A DNA stretch of 64,000 nt from Acanthosoma haemorrhoidale (Eukaryota > Arthropoda > Insecta > Hemiptera > Acanthosomatidae), in assembly GCA_930367205.1 (NCBI GenBank), contig OV884012.1, forward strand, positions 155,017,001 to 155,081,000. The letters are read 5' to 3'. Under the pieces are notes generated by a model. It saw only the letters and a program-made list of their open reading frames with translations. It made no database searches and was not told the origin of the DNA. A program made the position numbers and the translations under genes. This document shows, one piece after another, positions 49,466 through 59,188 of the stretch (within the stretch, counting starts at the first letter, position 1; each line of letters opens with the position of its first letter).

Positions 49466-52400
49466 CTAGAGATCCCGTATATTGTTAGACGTCTGTTGTA
49501 GGACCGGCGTAGGCTGTCCTGCACCCCTCACGTCCAGCCCGGCGTTGTCACTTACGTCTAGCCCGGCGTTGTCGATTACGTCTAGCCCGGCGTTGTCAAC
49601 TACGTCTAGCCCGGCGTTGTCAACTACGTCTAGCCCGGCGTCGTCCTGCACATCTCGCCCGGCGTTGACCCTCACATCTTGTCGGGCGTCGTCTATCTCA
49701 TCCAGCCAGTCCCACTCGGAGCTTGGTGATAGCATTTGGACGGCTTCGCTTTCCTCTAGCTCATCCCGTAGGCCTTGTAGGAGCAGGAGATAGTGTTCCC
49801 TGAGTGACGGCAATGGGGGCGCCTCGTCTACTGGCAGCGCACTTCCCATGTCACTCCGACTTGATGGTCCTGGGATTCTCGGCGAGAAGGCGGCCTCGTC
49901 TGCTGTCGGCCCAACTCCCCTCACAGCTGTCATTCCTGGTATTGTTCGTTGTGGACTAGGGGCAGCCTCGTCTGCAGGCGGCAAGATTCCCCTATCCCAC
50001 CAGATTTTTCCTAGCGGGCTCCAGATCGGTCGTGGATCATGGTTTATCCTCCAGGGCCTTTCCTGACCAGTATCGCCCCAGAGTCCCGCGTCACTCCAGA
50101 GATCGTCATCGTCCTCAAGACCGGCGATGTCCTCAAGACCGGCGTCGTCCCCAAGACCGGCGACGTCCTCACGACCGGCGACGTCCTCAAGCCCGGCGTT
50201 GATCACCAAGATCTCCTCCACTCGTCCTTCTGTTCTCTGTCCTCGTCTTGTCCCGGTCCGTCCGTCCTCATTCGTCACACCCTCAGCCATGTCATGTCCT
50301 CCCAGTGTGTCCTCAACAACTTCCCCAACGTCCTGGCTCAGGCGTTCCTCATTCTCTTCAGGTTGTGCTTCCATGTCCTCCTCCTCTTCATCTTGAGGTC
50401 TGCACCACCTCACCGGTCTCTGCCTTCTCCCTGTGAGGTGCTCCATATACATGCACCTCGACCACGCGAGCGTCTCGGCTGTCACGATCCTCCTCATCTT
50501 CTTGAGGTATGATCGCGTGGCGAGGCGCTTCAAGATCCTATCATTCTCGACGTCCCACGTCCCCAGGGCACCAACCACTATTGCTGCCACCTGTGCCCTG
50601 GGGTACTCCCTTTGTAACACTTCCTTTGTGCCAGCATACTTGGCCTCTTTTGTTGCCCTGGCTGTGTGAAACGCCTCCATTCGGTTTTCAAAGGTTACCG
50701 TAGCGTCGAGGATGATAGCCTCATCTCCTTTCGCCAGCACCAGATCCGGACGCAGGAGACTACCATCCACTACACTATTCTTCCCTATTACCCGGTAACC
50801 TCTGTTCTTGGCAGTCGCCTCAACGCGGTCGACAATGGCATCATGTCTACGCTGCCTCAGGACGGCGTGGGTATTGCACCGCCCAATCACGTGCGCAAGA
50901 CATTCATTTGCAAACCCACACCTCCTGCATCTCGTGTCCTGTAGGACACTGCCTTTTATACACCCGTTCAACGCCACCAGCTGTAGTCGTGCGCGGTGTA
51001 TGAACCGCCAGTCCGCGAACGACAGGTACTCCCCGGTTAGAAGAAAATGATTTGAGTCCGGAGAGCACCTGAGGCACTCGGCTACGCGGCCCTGCGAAAT
51101 CTTTTGGCGGAGAACAGCTCCTCGCTGCAGCTGCTTCCTTCTTCTCAATATCTGAAGAACCTGTCCCCGCTGGTGGTTCCGGACTGCTTCCTCCCCGATG
51201 TTGAGCGTTGGGATGTCGTCATGGAACAACCACTTGACACCCATCCGCTTGGAGGCCTGCCTCCCCCTTGTCCAGTGGTCTGACGCTTGTCCAGATTTGT
51301 CCCTCATCTCCTCAGTGATCTCTCCTGAAAGGAAGGCCCCTACGTCCGAGCGTTGCCCTACCTTCGTTCTTCCTAGGGCGGTCTTCTCCAGCGCTTGGGC
51401 TGCCATCAGGCGGAGTTTCGCGTCTCTCGACGTTAGCAATTTGAACGGCCCATCGATGAGCGCCAGGTCACTCTCCTCAGCTGCTATCGGAAACCCGCAC
51501 AGTCCTTCCGACCTAGCGCCATAGATGTATTCGTTGGCGGCTTCTTGAGGCACCGCCAGAGTTCTCTTGATGTCTGCTCTCAAGATCCTGTCGACTTTCA
51601 CCCAGTCGCCTTTCTTGATGTGGCCGTTCCTCATCGTAAAGTTAAGCGAGGGGTAGACAAATGATTTAATGGCATCTAGCCGTTGCCATGGGGCTAGTTT
51701 GGACTCCATAATGCCCCTCGCTTTTGCTACTATTTCTTCAAGCTCCGCCTGATGCCTGATTGCTCTGAAGCCGATGGGGTTACCCAGGAAGTCATGGGTT
51801 TCTCCCTCCCGAATTGGCCTCACTATTGTAGCTCCTATGGTGAACGTAGTGTCCCTCAGTCCCACCGGCACCCTTCCAGTGAGGTGCATCGTCTTACATT
51901 TAGCCGGGTTAACTGTTAGCCCTGTTCTTGCTAGGGCTATCACTGCCTCATCCAGCCGTGCCTGGAGTGTCACTGGGTCCTTCGCCAAAATTGTGATGTC
52001 GTCAGCATAGGCCAGTACGGTGTGTTCCTCTGCTTCCACGTCCAGCTCCCTCACTACGTGGTCCAGGCCGATGACAAATAGGAGCCCGCTGAGAGGACAC
52101 CCCTGCTTGATTCCTCTCGTGATGGGTATTGGGCCGATCGTTCCTTCGGGGGAGTCCACGCTGGTGACTGAATTCTCATACAGGTCCTGGATTACTGCCA
52201 CCATCACATTCCCTGCACCTCGCCTCCTAAGTGTCTCCGTTATGCACTGGTGGGGGATGGACCCAAAAGCGTTAGCCACATCCACCCACGTCACACACAG
52301 GTCTTTCTTCGTTGCCCGAGTCTCCTTCATCTTATTCTGCAGTACAAAATTGTGTTCGAAGACTCCGTCATGCGGCATGAAACCCTTCTGCTGTTCCGAC

Positions 52401-54097
52401 ATGACGGAGTTGACTCGGCACCATCGCGATATCCGTGTGGCAATGAGCCCCGCATATATCTTATATATAGTGCGGGACAGTGCAATCGGCCTCCAGTCGT
52501 GGACTGTTCTTGGTGATTCCGTCTTGGGCAGAAATATCGTCCTTGAAGACTTCCAATCTGCCGGTACTCTTCTGTGTCGCAGACATATATTGTACATTGT
52601 ACACAGTATCTTTGCCTGAGGGTCGACCTTCTTCCAGCACCGATAGTCGATACCATCGGCCCCCGGTGAAGAGTTCTCGAACCTGCGCAGGCGGTCTCGT
52701 ACCTCTTCCGGGGTGAACGGGGCTGTCTCCACTTCTTCACCCGCCTCTCTCACGTGGTCGAGCACCGTAGGGTCCCATGCCGTCTCTTCTCCACTCCCTG
52801 CGAGATGGGCCGCTAGTTCTTCTGCCGGTATAGTACATTGCACCCCAGTCTGTCCGAGTACCATACGGATCGCTTTCCTTCGATTTAGCCTGTAGATCCG
52901 CTGGATTGTTTTTGCGTCCGCTGTGTCCGTCCGTCTCCTTGTCGCTCCTCGTTCTCTGTCCTTGATGTCGCATCTGGCCCTGACTTCCACGATTACCTCC
53001 GCCACAATGCCCTCAAACCTCCTCCAGGACACCGCACTCGGTGTCTCCTGCGCTAGTGCACTCAGTCTCTCCTTAAAAGTACCCAATAGCGTCTCTTCCT
53101 CTGCAGGCTGCTCTTCTCCGGCCGGGGCTGCTACTAGTACCTCCTCCTCGTCAGCTTCAGTAGGTATGACCTCAATCCTATTGAGTATGTCAGGGTTTAT
53201 AGCAGTAGTTGGGGGTCCCTCTTCCCGTCCGTTGTTAGCTGTCACGTTTTGTCTGTACCGTCTAGTATTGTCACCGGCCCCCACACTCCTGTCCCTCTCA
53301 ACACTCACTGTCACCATTACTTCGGGCCAGTGTCTTTCTGGTGCCGTGGTTGGTGTAATGTTGACCTGCTCCTCTCTGACCGGATCTGTTATAGCATCCT
53401 CTGCCTCTTCTGTCCCAGGAAGTACGCTGCTTCCTTCAATGGACTCCATCGTCGGTGCTCCAGTGGGGTCACCCCCAGCTACTTCCTCCACCACAGCACC
53501 TGCTAGCCGTCCTGTCTGGTCACCCTGAGCCGTCCTGGCCGTAGACCGGAGCCTCCGGCGCGTGTTCGCAGTACCCAGGTTGGCTGCAGCTTCTCGGCGT
53601 CTGGGCCCTATTACGTGAATAAAAGAGATGTGGTTTCGCAATCCGATCCCTGTTGCGAACATGGCAGGACAATGAGGGCACGTCCGAAGCTCTTCTCCTC
53701 TCGCAACAACAACAGGCTTCGCTACATTGAGTAAACACGGGTGTCGTGAAACTTGAACGGTCAGTATAACTTCCTGACATAGTGAACAGATGTGCTGTGT
53801 CCTAATCTCTTTGAGATTATGGACTGATTGAAGGTGTCGTAGTAAGGATTGTAGGGCTGACCCCGTAGTTATTGCCAAGAGTATCCTAGAACACCCTTCC
53901 ATAGGGCACCGGGCATAACCCTGCCCACTGTGGATGACCGGAAGCGGATGAAGGGCTTTAAGAAAATCCCCCTCCACCACATAATACGGTCGTTCACCAA
54001 CCGCGGCCATGTCGTTAGTAAGCGTTATGTACCTTTTACCTTTGTCCTTTACCCTGTCCCGTGTTCCTTGTCCCACAGTCCCGTAGCCCACCCACAC
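49466..54097 (-). CDS. UtB ORF: zinc-finger, reverse transcriptase, restriction-like endonuclease, acidic tail
   Basis: 1543 aa from the first ATG. Met30 (54010, MAAVGERP) aligns with the UtA start and is the likelier initiator. Fingers: C64-x4-C69…H88-x4-H93; C104-x2-C107…H119-x-C121; C140-x2-C143…H156-x4-H161. A long acidic linker follows. The RT has RPIALSRTIYKIYAG, QKGFMPHDGVFEHN, WVDVANAFGSIPH, GIKQGCPLSGLLF and Y697-ADD. A CRRC…H-x4-C motif and the endonuclease RPD1118-x12-D come next. The tail (about 300 aa) has AGLED/DAGL repeats, then ERPWRI, IWWDRGILPPADEA, DWLDEIDD, and finally 8-residue DNAGLDVx repeats. By family analogy it would nick U2 DNA and prime reverse transcription there. 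Confidence 0.91.
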   Translation of the reverse strand: MWVGYGTVGQGTRDRVKDKGKRYITLTNDMAAVGERPYYVVEGDFLKALHPLPVIHSGQGYARCPMEGCSRILLAITTGSALQSLLRHLQSVHNLKEIRTQHICSLCQEVILTVQVSRHPCLLNVAKPVVVARGEELRTCPHCPAMFATGIGLRNHISFIHVIGPRRREAAANLGTANTRRRLRSTARTAQGDQTGRLAGAVVEEVAGGDPTGAPTMESIEGSSVLPGTEEAEDAITDPVREEQVNITPTTAPERHWPEVMVTVSVERDRSVGAGDNTRRYRQNVTANNGREEGPPTTAINPDILNRIEVIPTEADEEEVLVAAPAGEEQPAEEETLLGTFKERLSALAQETPSAVSWRRFEGIVAEVIVEVRARCDIKDRERGATRRRTDTADAKTIQRIYRLNRRKAIRMVLGQTGVQCTIPAEELAAHLAGSGEETAWDPTVLDHVREAGEEVETAPFTPEEVRDRLRRFENSSPGADGIDYRCWKKVDPQAKILCTMYNICLRHRRVPADWKSSRTIFLPKTESPRTVHDWRPIALSRTIYKIYAGLIATRISRWCRVNSVMSEQQKGFMPHDGVFEHNFVLQNKMKETRATKKDLCVTWVDVANAFGSIPHQCITETLRRRGAGNVMVAVIQDLYENSVTSVDSPEGTIGPIPITRGIKQGCPLSGLLFVIGLDHVVRELDVEAEEHTVLAYADDITILAKDPVTLQARLDEAVIALARTGLTVNPAKCKTMHLTGRVPVGLRDTTFTIGATIVRPIREGETHDFLGNPIGFRAIRHQAELEEIVAKARGIMESKLAPWQRLDAIKSFVYPSLNFTMRNGHIKKGDWVKVDRILRADIKRTLAVPQEAANEYIYGARSEGLCGFPIAAEESDLALIDGPFKLLTSRDAKLRLMAAQALEKTALGRTKVGQRSDVGAFLSGEITEEMRDKSGQASDHWTRGRQASKRMGVKWLFHDDIPTLNIGEEAVRNHQRGQVLQILRRRKQLQRGAVLRQKISQGRVAECLRCSPDSNHFLLTGEYLSFADWRFIHRARLQLVALNGCIKGSVLQDTRCRRCGFANECLAHVIGRCNTHAVLRQRRHDAIVDRVEATAKNRGYRVIGKNSVVDGSLLRPDLVLAKGDEAIILDATVTFENRMEAFHTARATKEAKYAGTKEVLQREYPRAQVAAIVVGALGTWDVENDRILKRLATRSYLKKMRRIVTAETLAWSRCMYMEHLTGRRQRPVRWCRPQDEEEEDMEAQPEENEERLSQDVGEVVEDTLGGHDMAEGVTNEDGRTGTRRGQRTEGRVEEILVINAGLEDVAGREDVAGLGDDAGLEDIAGLEDDDDLWSDAGLWGDTGQERPWRINHDPRPIWSPLGKIWWDRGILPPADEAAPSPQRTIPGMTAVRGVGPTADEAAFSPRIPGPSSRSDMGSALPVDEAPPLPSLREHYLLLLQGLRDELEESEAVQMLSPSSEWDWLDEIDDARQDVRVNAGRDVQDDAGLDVVDNAGLDVVDNAGLDVIDNAGLDVSDNAGLDVRGAGQPTPVLQQTSNNIRDL
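49533..50205 (-). repeat. Coding minisatellites in the UtB tail (24-bp and 18-bp units)
   Basis: At 49533-49660, about five 24-bp units (core AGCCCGGCGTTGTC on the + strand; DNAGLDVx on the coding strand). UtB-2 has one unit fewer and UtB-1 only two to three. At about 50115-50205, five 18-bp units encode AGLEDx/AGLGDx. The sequence between them encodes the conserved non-repeat islands. Confidence 0.78.
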
Positions 54098-56047
54098 TAC
54101 GTAGCCCTAATACCCATATATCCATAATAAGGACAGCACACTGTCACAATGCTATACATATAGTACAAAAGTCAATTACAATATAGGTAGGATATCAGGA
54201 TGGGTAGAGTAGGGGTTCAGAAGATTTAAACTGTTCTTTGGAAATGACGAAGTACACCTGTGTCGGGGTGACCGGTAATGCAGTATCCGGGACGACCCAA
54301 CTCACTCACCAATTCACACTAATCTTACCAAGGTCCAGTACACAAGCCGCACAATAACACCTAAGCCTAAATAAAATAAAGCAAACTTAATATCTAGAAA
54401 ATCTATACATTATACAGTGTTAATTCTTTTAGGAAAGATCAAGACTGCAGCCAAACAGTTCTAGACGCTATTGCCCTGTCCTAACAACAAGCTGAATATC
54501 CAGAAAGCTATACATTACACAGGTTTTAAATCTGTAAGAAAGAGCAAGACTGCAATCAACCACACACACACAAACACAACCGTTGGATTCTAACGGTGGC
54601 GCAAAAAATAAAATAAAATATATATAATAAAGAAAAGTCAATCCTAACATTAAACGCGCTATCTACAAAGTCTATACAGTACGCAAGTGGAATCTTTAAT
54701 AAAGTGATGGTAAAAACCGCTAGGGCCCCCCCCCCCGTCTACGTCAAAACAAAAGAGCGAACCAACAGCTGTGTAGGTGACACAGTACACAGGTGTAATA
54801 ATTTAAGAAACATAATGGGGGTCAGAAAAACAAGAGAGCCGTTGGATTCCAACGGTGGCGCTATCTTAGTGTCCAATATGAGGAACCACACTAGGCTCTC
54901 AGGCTATACTTAATGTTAAAACAAAGACAGTGTCACGTACCTTGAGCGTGTGTTAACTACACAACACGCTTACTCAAGACCTTCGCTGCTTCCTGGGGGC
55001 TGCTGTCACACCGACGGGTTGGCGTCCTCGCAGAGAAGAGTGCCAGGGTTGCTGCTCACCACACAAGTCCACTGCAGCCGCCGCTATTTCCGTGACTGCT
55101 GCTGAAGCGAGGAAATTCCGACACGCACTGTCAATCCGTTGACTGTCACCCCGGCCCGATTCGCACCACACTCCCTACAGCGTCTATGTCTATGTCTATG
55201 TCTACCTTCACTGACTAAGGGCCACACCACAAGTTTATGACCCGAACTACTTATAAGCAGAAGCGAAGCTTTGCCATCTAACTTAACTACAGCCACTATA
55301 CAATCAGGGGCTATAACTACTTAAAATGAACTTAGCACCTAATTTTATAACTACCTACTGTGCCACCTAGCTTATCAACTAACAGCCACACTACAAGTTA
55401 GGGCTATACAACTTACTAGCAGAAGCAATAAGCTTCGCTGTCTACCTTAAGACTAATAGCCACACTACAATTAGGGCTAGAACACTACTTATTAGCAGAA
55501 GCAGTACACTTCGCTATCTATCTTATAACTATTAGCCACTCTACAAATTAGGGCCATATGACTACTTATTAGCAGAAGCAATAAACTTCGCTGTCTAACC
55601 TAAAACTAATAGCCGCTCTACAAATTAGGGCTATAGGACTACTTACTAGCAGAAGCAATAACCTTTGCTGTCTAATTTAAAACTAAAGCCATACTACAAT
55701 TTATGGCTATATTACTACTTATCAGCAGAAGCAGAGCTTCGCTATCTAAAGGCCACACTACTAATTAGGGCCATGACTACTTAAACAACTAAAATGAAGA
55801 CTTAAAACTAAAATAAATTAAAATCAACACACACAAATTCTGTCACTGTCACTGTCACCTGTCACCTGTCATTTGTCAAATGTCAATGTCACTGGCAGGT
55901 GTCAAACCCCGAAACTGGCTAATATTGGCTGGGAAGCGCAGCCAATAGGCCCAGGAACAGGAGGAAACCGAAAATCCCGATTCCCGAAAATACCCTCCAA
56001 GAATATATACGTCTTGAGGAGGCCAAAAAACCAATGTCTGAACGGGA
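54098..56047 (-). other. UtB-3 5' UTR with tandem repeats
   Basis: Non-coding leader matching 25264-27162. The approximately 75-bp repeat block (~55285-55775) has one more unit than UtB-1 (extra unit around 55580-55655). The (GTCACCT)n tract near 55840-55880 is shorter. CCGTTGGATTC-AACGG inverted motifs recur at about 54580 and 54840. No ORF supported. Confidence 0.7.
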
Positions 56048-56102
56048 CTGATAAGAACAGATACTACATCTTTGATCTTAGCTCATAGAGCCGAGAAGCG
56101 AT
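56048..56102 (-). pseudogene. U2: U2 snRNA gene, 5' part (cut by UtB-3)
   Basis: U2 nt 1-55 starting at 56102, with the CTATGAG loop variant also found in the intact gene. It is followed upstream by the Jockey target and the JoC poly(A). This locus therefore carries one element at each of the two sites. Confidence 0.87.
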
Positions 56103-56108
56103 AGCACC

Positions 56109-56145
<37 letters not shown>

Positions 56146-56315
56146 CAGAGCTCTCAAAATTGAAAATAGGAATGAGGAAAAAATTATTTATGGAAGTAGT
56201 GCCTTTCTCTAAGGGGAGACCCCTACTTAAAGGATGTATGAGAAGGATATGGGGTGTGGAATGCCTAGAAAGGCGGAAGGAGTCAGGAAGGTAGTGAGAG
56301 TCTACCAAGGATGGA

Positions 56316-56391
56316 GCCTAGGCGAAGCCTAGGCGATGGATTGTGACGGGCCAGGGCGAAGCCTGGCCCGTTGGCCAGGCGAAGCCTGGCC
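56316..56391 (-). other. Triple hairpin in the JoC 3' UTR
   Basis: Three near-perfect inverted repeats in a row: 56316-56334 (GCCTAGGC/GCCTAGGC), 56348-56369 (GGGCCAGG/CCTGGCCC type) and 56373-56391 (GGCCAGGC/GCCTGGCC). Each reads GGCTTCGCC at its tip on the sense strand. Confidence 0.75.
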
Positions 56392-56533
56392 GGCCGCCCC
56401 GCCAGGGGCCTTAAAATGAGTCGGCCTGATGGGCCGGAAGGTCAACCCTGCTTACACAGGTAGACGGGGTAGTGTTGAGTCGGTTGAGTCGGCCGGGAGA
56501 TGGGCCTCCATCTCTCGGCAGGGTGTAGGTCGG

Positions 56534-59188
56534 TCAGTCTATGATGTCCTTCATTCTCCAGGCTTCGGCGGTCCAACAGTGCTTCCATCTGACGGGCATT
56601 GGTGGTGGCTGAAGGTCGGAGAACAGTGGGTTGTGGCTGTGACGGAGTGAGTCAAAAAATTTGATGTGCCTTCTCTTGATGAAGTCTTGAATCGTGAGCA
56701 CTTCAAATTTCTTGTGGATGTCGGCAGCCTTCATTCGGTCGAACGGGGTGTGTTTGAGGGACGTGCGGAGAACTCTGTTCTGGAACTGCTGGAGCGTTAG
56801 CAGAGTGTTAGGGGTCAGATACTTGTAGAGAGGGGTACCGTACAACAGTGCAGGTCTTAGGACGCTCTGGTATATCAGCAGCTTGAGGCGAACTGATAAA
56901 GCCGGGCTATGAAGTAGGTGACCGAGGCTAAAGAATTTCTTCCTAACACTCTTTAACTTTCTGCCGAGGTGCGTTGTAAACGACAAGTGCCTACCGAGGG
57001 TAATCCCGAGGTAGCACAGCTTGTTGCTTATTGGGCACTCTTTGCCGTCTAAGACGAAGGATTTCGGAAGTTTCTTTTTCCCTGATTGGAAACTAAAGAT
57101 GATTCCTTGAGTCTTGGCCGGGTTGACTTTGATGTAGACGGCATCGAGTTTCTCGGCGATCTGTTGGCTGGCGCTCTCAGCGAATTTCAGGGCTCTTGAA
57201 GGGTTGATACTGGTGCTGAAAACACCTATGTCGTCTGCATACGCGGATACCTCGCAGTTGGAGTACGAGGCTCCTACGATGTGGGCGGTATAGATGTTAA
57301 ACAGCAGGGGTCCAAGCACCGACCCTTGGGGTACACCGGCAGAGTAGTTCCTTCGTGTCGTGGTCGTGGAGCCAATACGAACAGAAAAAGTTCTGCCTGT
57401 AAGGTAGGATCTCATCAGGTTCTGCATCTGTTCCGAGAATTCATACTCCCTCAGACGTTGGAGTAGGATGTAGTGATCGACGGAGTCAAAGGCCTTCGAA
57501 CAGTCCAAAGAAATCATAGCGGTCGCTCTGTTGCTTCGGATGTTCGATGCGACGTGATGTTGCAACCTCACCAGGTTGTTATTCGCACTTAGGCCTGTGC
57601 TGAAACCAGTCTGCTCTGGAGGGATGATTTCCTGTGACTCGCAGTGCCCGGAGAGATGTGTGTGAATGATTCTCTCGAAGATCTTCGACAGTTGAGTCAG
57701 CAGACTGATGGGGCGGTAATGAGATGGCTCATAACCGCTCTTCGCTGGTTTCAGAAGGGGGATCACTACAGCATGTTTCCAGTTCTGAGGGAAATAGTGA
57801 AGCCTGAAGCAGGAGTTCATGATGTTGGTTATGAAGGAGATTCCTTTCCTCGGCAGCTGCTTCAGTAGGATGTTTTGAATTGAGTCCTGTCCTGGAGTTT
57901 TCCGTCCCGGTGTCTTCCGAATAATGGCATCGACCTGCCTGTGCGAGGTCCATATATCGGTAGTGGTGGGGAGAGAAGGGGAGGGGGAGTCAATTCCTAT
58001 TGGCTCGCCTTGGCTACGGCTCACTTCTTCATAGTGATTGGCTAAGATGTCAGCTTGCTCGGTGGTGGGGATGAACTGACCATTCACCGCAAGTCTGACA
58101 CCGTTCTTTTTTGATAAAGAGGTCTTCACTAATCTCCAAAGCTGTTTGTGGTCACCGTGAAGACTGGTAAGGCGATCTTCCCATACTGAATTTTTCCACT
58201 GAGCCATGAGAGACCTGACTTGGTTAGTGAGAGAGTTTAAGACCGGTTTCAAGTCCCTGTTTCTGGTCCTAAACCACCTGTTCTTGATGTTATTGCGCTG
58301 TCTTATCAGTTGCAGGATATGATCCGGAGGTTTCCTCAGAGAAGGGGGCTTCGGAGTAAATTTTGGGATCGAAGCATCGGCGGCTCTTTCGATGACGTCC
58401 TGTAACTGATAGACAGCGTAGTCTATGTCCCAAGTGTGTCTCAGTGGGGTGATAGTGGGAAGATCGGACTTTACCAGATTCTTATAGAGGTCCCACTTGG
58501 CCTCATCGTACCTGTATCTAGTAGCAGGCGGTTCTGGCACGTCGCCTTCTAGTTCGTAGAGAACAGGACGATGATCTGAAGTGGTAAAGTCCATAGCGGA
58601 ACATCCAGTGACCCGGTGTGGCTCTTGTGTCAGGAGCAGATCAGGCGTAGAGGTTCTGTCTGGGAAGGCAAAATGACGGAAGGTCGGCAATCCTGGGTGG
58701 ATGACCGTAAATGGTGTTTTAGTAATGTAGCGGCCTAGGCCATTTGCCCTAGTGCTACTCCACCAGCTGTGATTAGCATTTAGGTCACCCACTAAGATGT
58801 GTCTTCGGTCATGAGCCACCGTACTGAGCAGACGCTTGTACGGGTCACAGGCGGCTCTCGGTCTTCTGTAGACTCCTGACACAATGGTGTTCTTCGTGAG
58901 CCGTAGCTGGAGCGTTACAATATATTGATTGGGGCCTAGGTTGACGGGGGCGGGCAGTCTCCTGCAGGGTATGCCGTTTCTGACTAATACCGCAACTCCT
59001 CCTGTGCTAGTTTCGGTGTCTTGTCGGTAAACGGTATAACCCGGAAACCGGCAGAAGTGTCTATTCTTCAGCCGGGTGTCTGTAAGTACAACAACGTCTG
59101 GCGTATGGCACCGTAGAATTACTTCTACGTCGGCATGTTTGGGCGTAATGCCGCAGACGTTATAATTTAATATGGAGTGCCCATTCAT
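56534..59188 (-). CDS. JoC ORF2: AP-endonuclease and reverse transcriptase
   Basis: 884 aa, intact. Endonuclease: N10 (LNYNVCG), LTD37TRL in place of the usual Glu, GVYRRPRA, GDLNANHSWW, TPDLLL and SDHRPVLYE. RT: GRKTPGQDSIQN, RPISLLTQLSKIFE, SLDCSKAFDSVDH, GVPQGSVLGPLLF and Y650-ADD. A conserved C-terminal RRHIKFFDSL segment follows. The ATG at 59188 overlaps the ORF1 TGA by 4 nt (ATGA), so coupled translation is likely. Confidence 0.92.
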   Translation of the reverse strand: MNGHSILNYNVCGITPKHADVEVILRCHTPDVVVLTDTRLKNRHFCRFPGYTVYRQDTETSTGGVAVLVRNGIPCRRLPAPVNLGPNQYIVTLQLRLTKNTIVSGVYRRPRAACDPYKRLLSTVAHDRRHILVGDLNANHSWWSSTRANGLGRYITKTPFTVIHPGLPTFRHFAFPDRTSTPDLLLTQEPHRVTGCSAMDFTTSDHRPVLYELEGDVPEPPATRYRYDEAKWDLYKNLVKSDLPTITPLRHTWDIDYAVYQLQDVIERAADASIPKFTPKPPSLRKPPDHILQLIRQRNNIKNRWFRTRNRDLKPVLNSLTNQVRSLMAQWKNSVWEDRLTSLHGDHKQLWRLVKTSLSKKNGVRLAVNGQFIPTTEQADILANHYEEVSRSQGEPIGIDSPSPSLPTTTDIWTSHRQVDAIIRKTPGRKTPGQDSIQNILLKQLPRKGISFITNIMNSCFRLHYFPQNWKHAVVIPLLKPAKSGYEPSHYRPISLLTQLSKIFERIIHTHLSGHCESQEIIPPEQTGFSTGLSANNNLVRLQHHVASNIRSNRATAMISLDCSKAFDSVDHYILLQRLREYEFSEQMQNLMRSYLTGRTFSVRIGSTTTTRRNYSAGVPQGSVLGPLLFNIYTAHIVGASYSNCEVSAYADDIGVFSTSINPSRALKFAESASQQIAEKLDAVYIKVNPAKTQGIIFSFQSGKKKLPKSFVLDGKECPISNKLCYLGITLGRHLSFTTHLGRKLKSVRKKFFSLGHLLHSPALSVRLKLLIYQSVLRPALLYGTPLYKYLTPNTLLTLQQFQNRVLRTSLKHTPFDRMKAADIHKKFEVLTIQDFIKRRHIKFFDSLRHSHNPLFSDLQPPPMPVRWKHCWTAEAWRMKDIID

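Larger units (their letters stand above)
49316..56047 (-). mobile_element. UtB-3: apparently full-length U2-targeting RLE retrotransposon (Utopia-like)
   Basis: A 6.73-kb element at the same U2 position as UtA-2, with the 14-bp duplication. It has a 1.95-kb 5' UTR with tandem repeats, one 1543-aa ORF and a 150-bp 3' UTR without poly(A). The 3' UTR holds the inverted repeat CACCAC/GTGGTG (~49367-49382) and ends ACCTCATTTTTGC. Its ORF is related to UtA but clearly a separate family. This is the only UtB copy here with an uninterrupted ORF. Confidence 0.9.

Noticed and set aside
49533..49660. Regular 24-bp repeats resembling a CRISPR-like array
   Set aside because: There are no unique spacers of constant length. 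The units are in-frame codons of a eukaryotic retrotransposon ORF.
49482..49793. + strand open frames with Ser/Pro-Ala repeats (also at 22271, 28760, and Arg-Pro repeats around 11372-12079 and 31753-32121)
   Set aside because: They are antisense readings of the AGL-repeat tail of the UtA/UtB ORFs; the coding strand carries the conserved domains.
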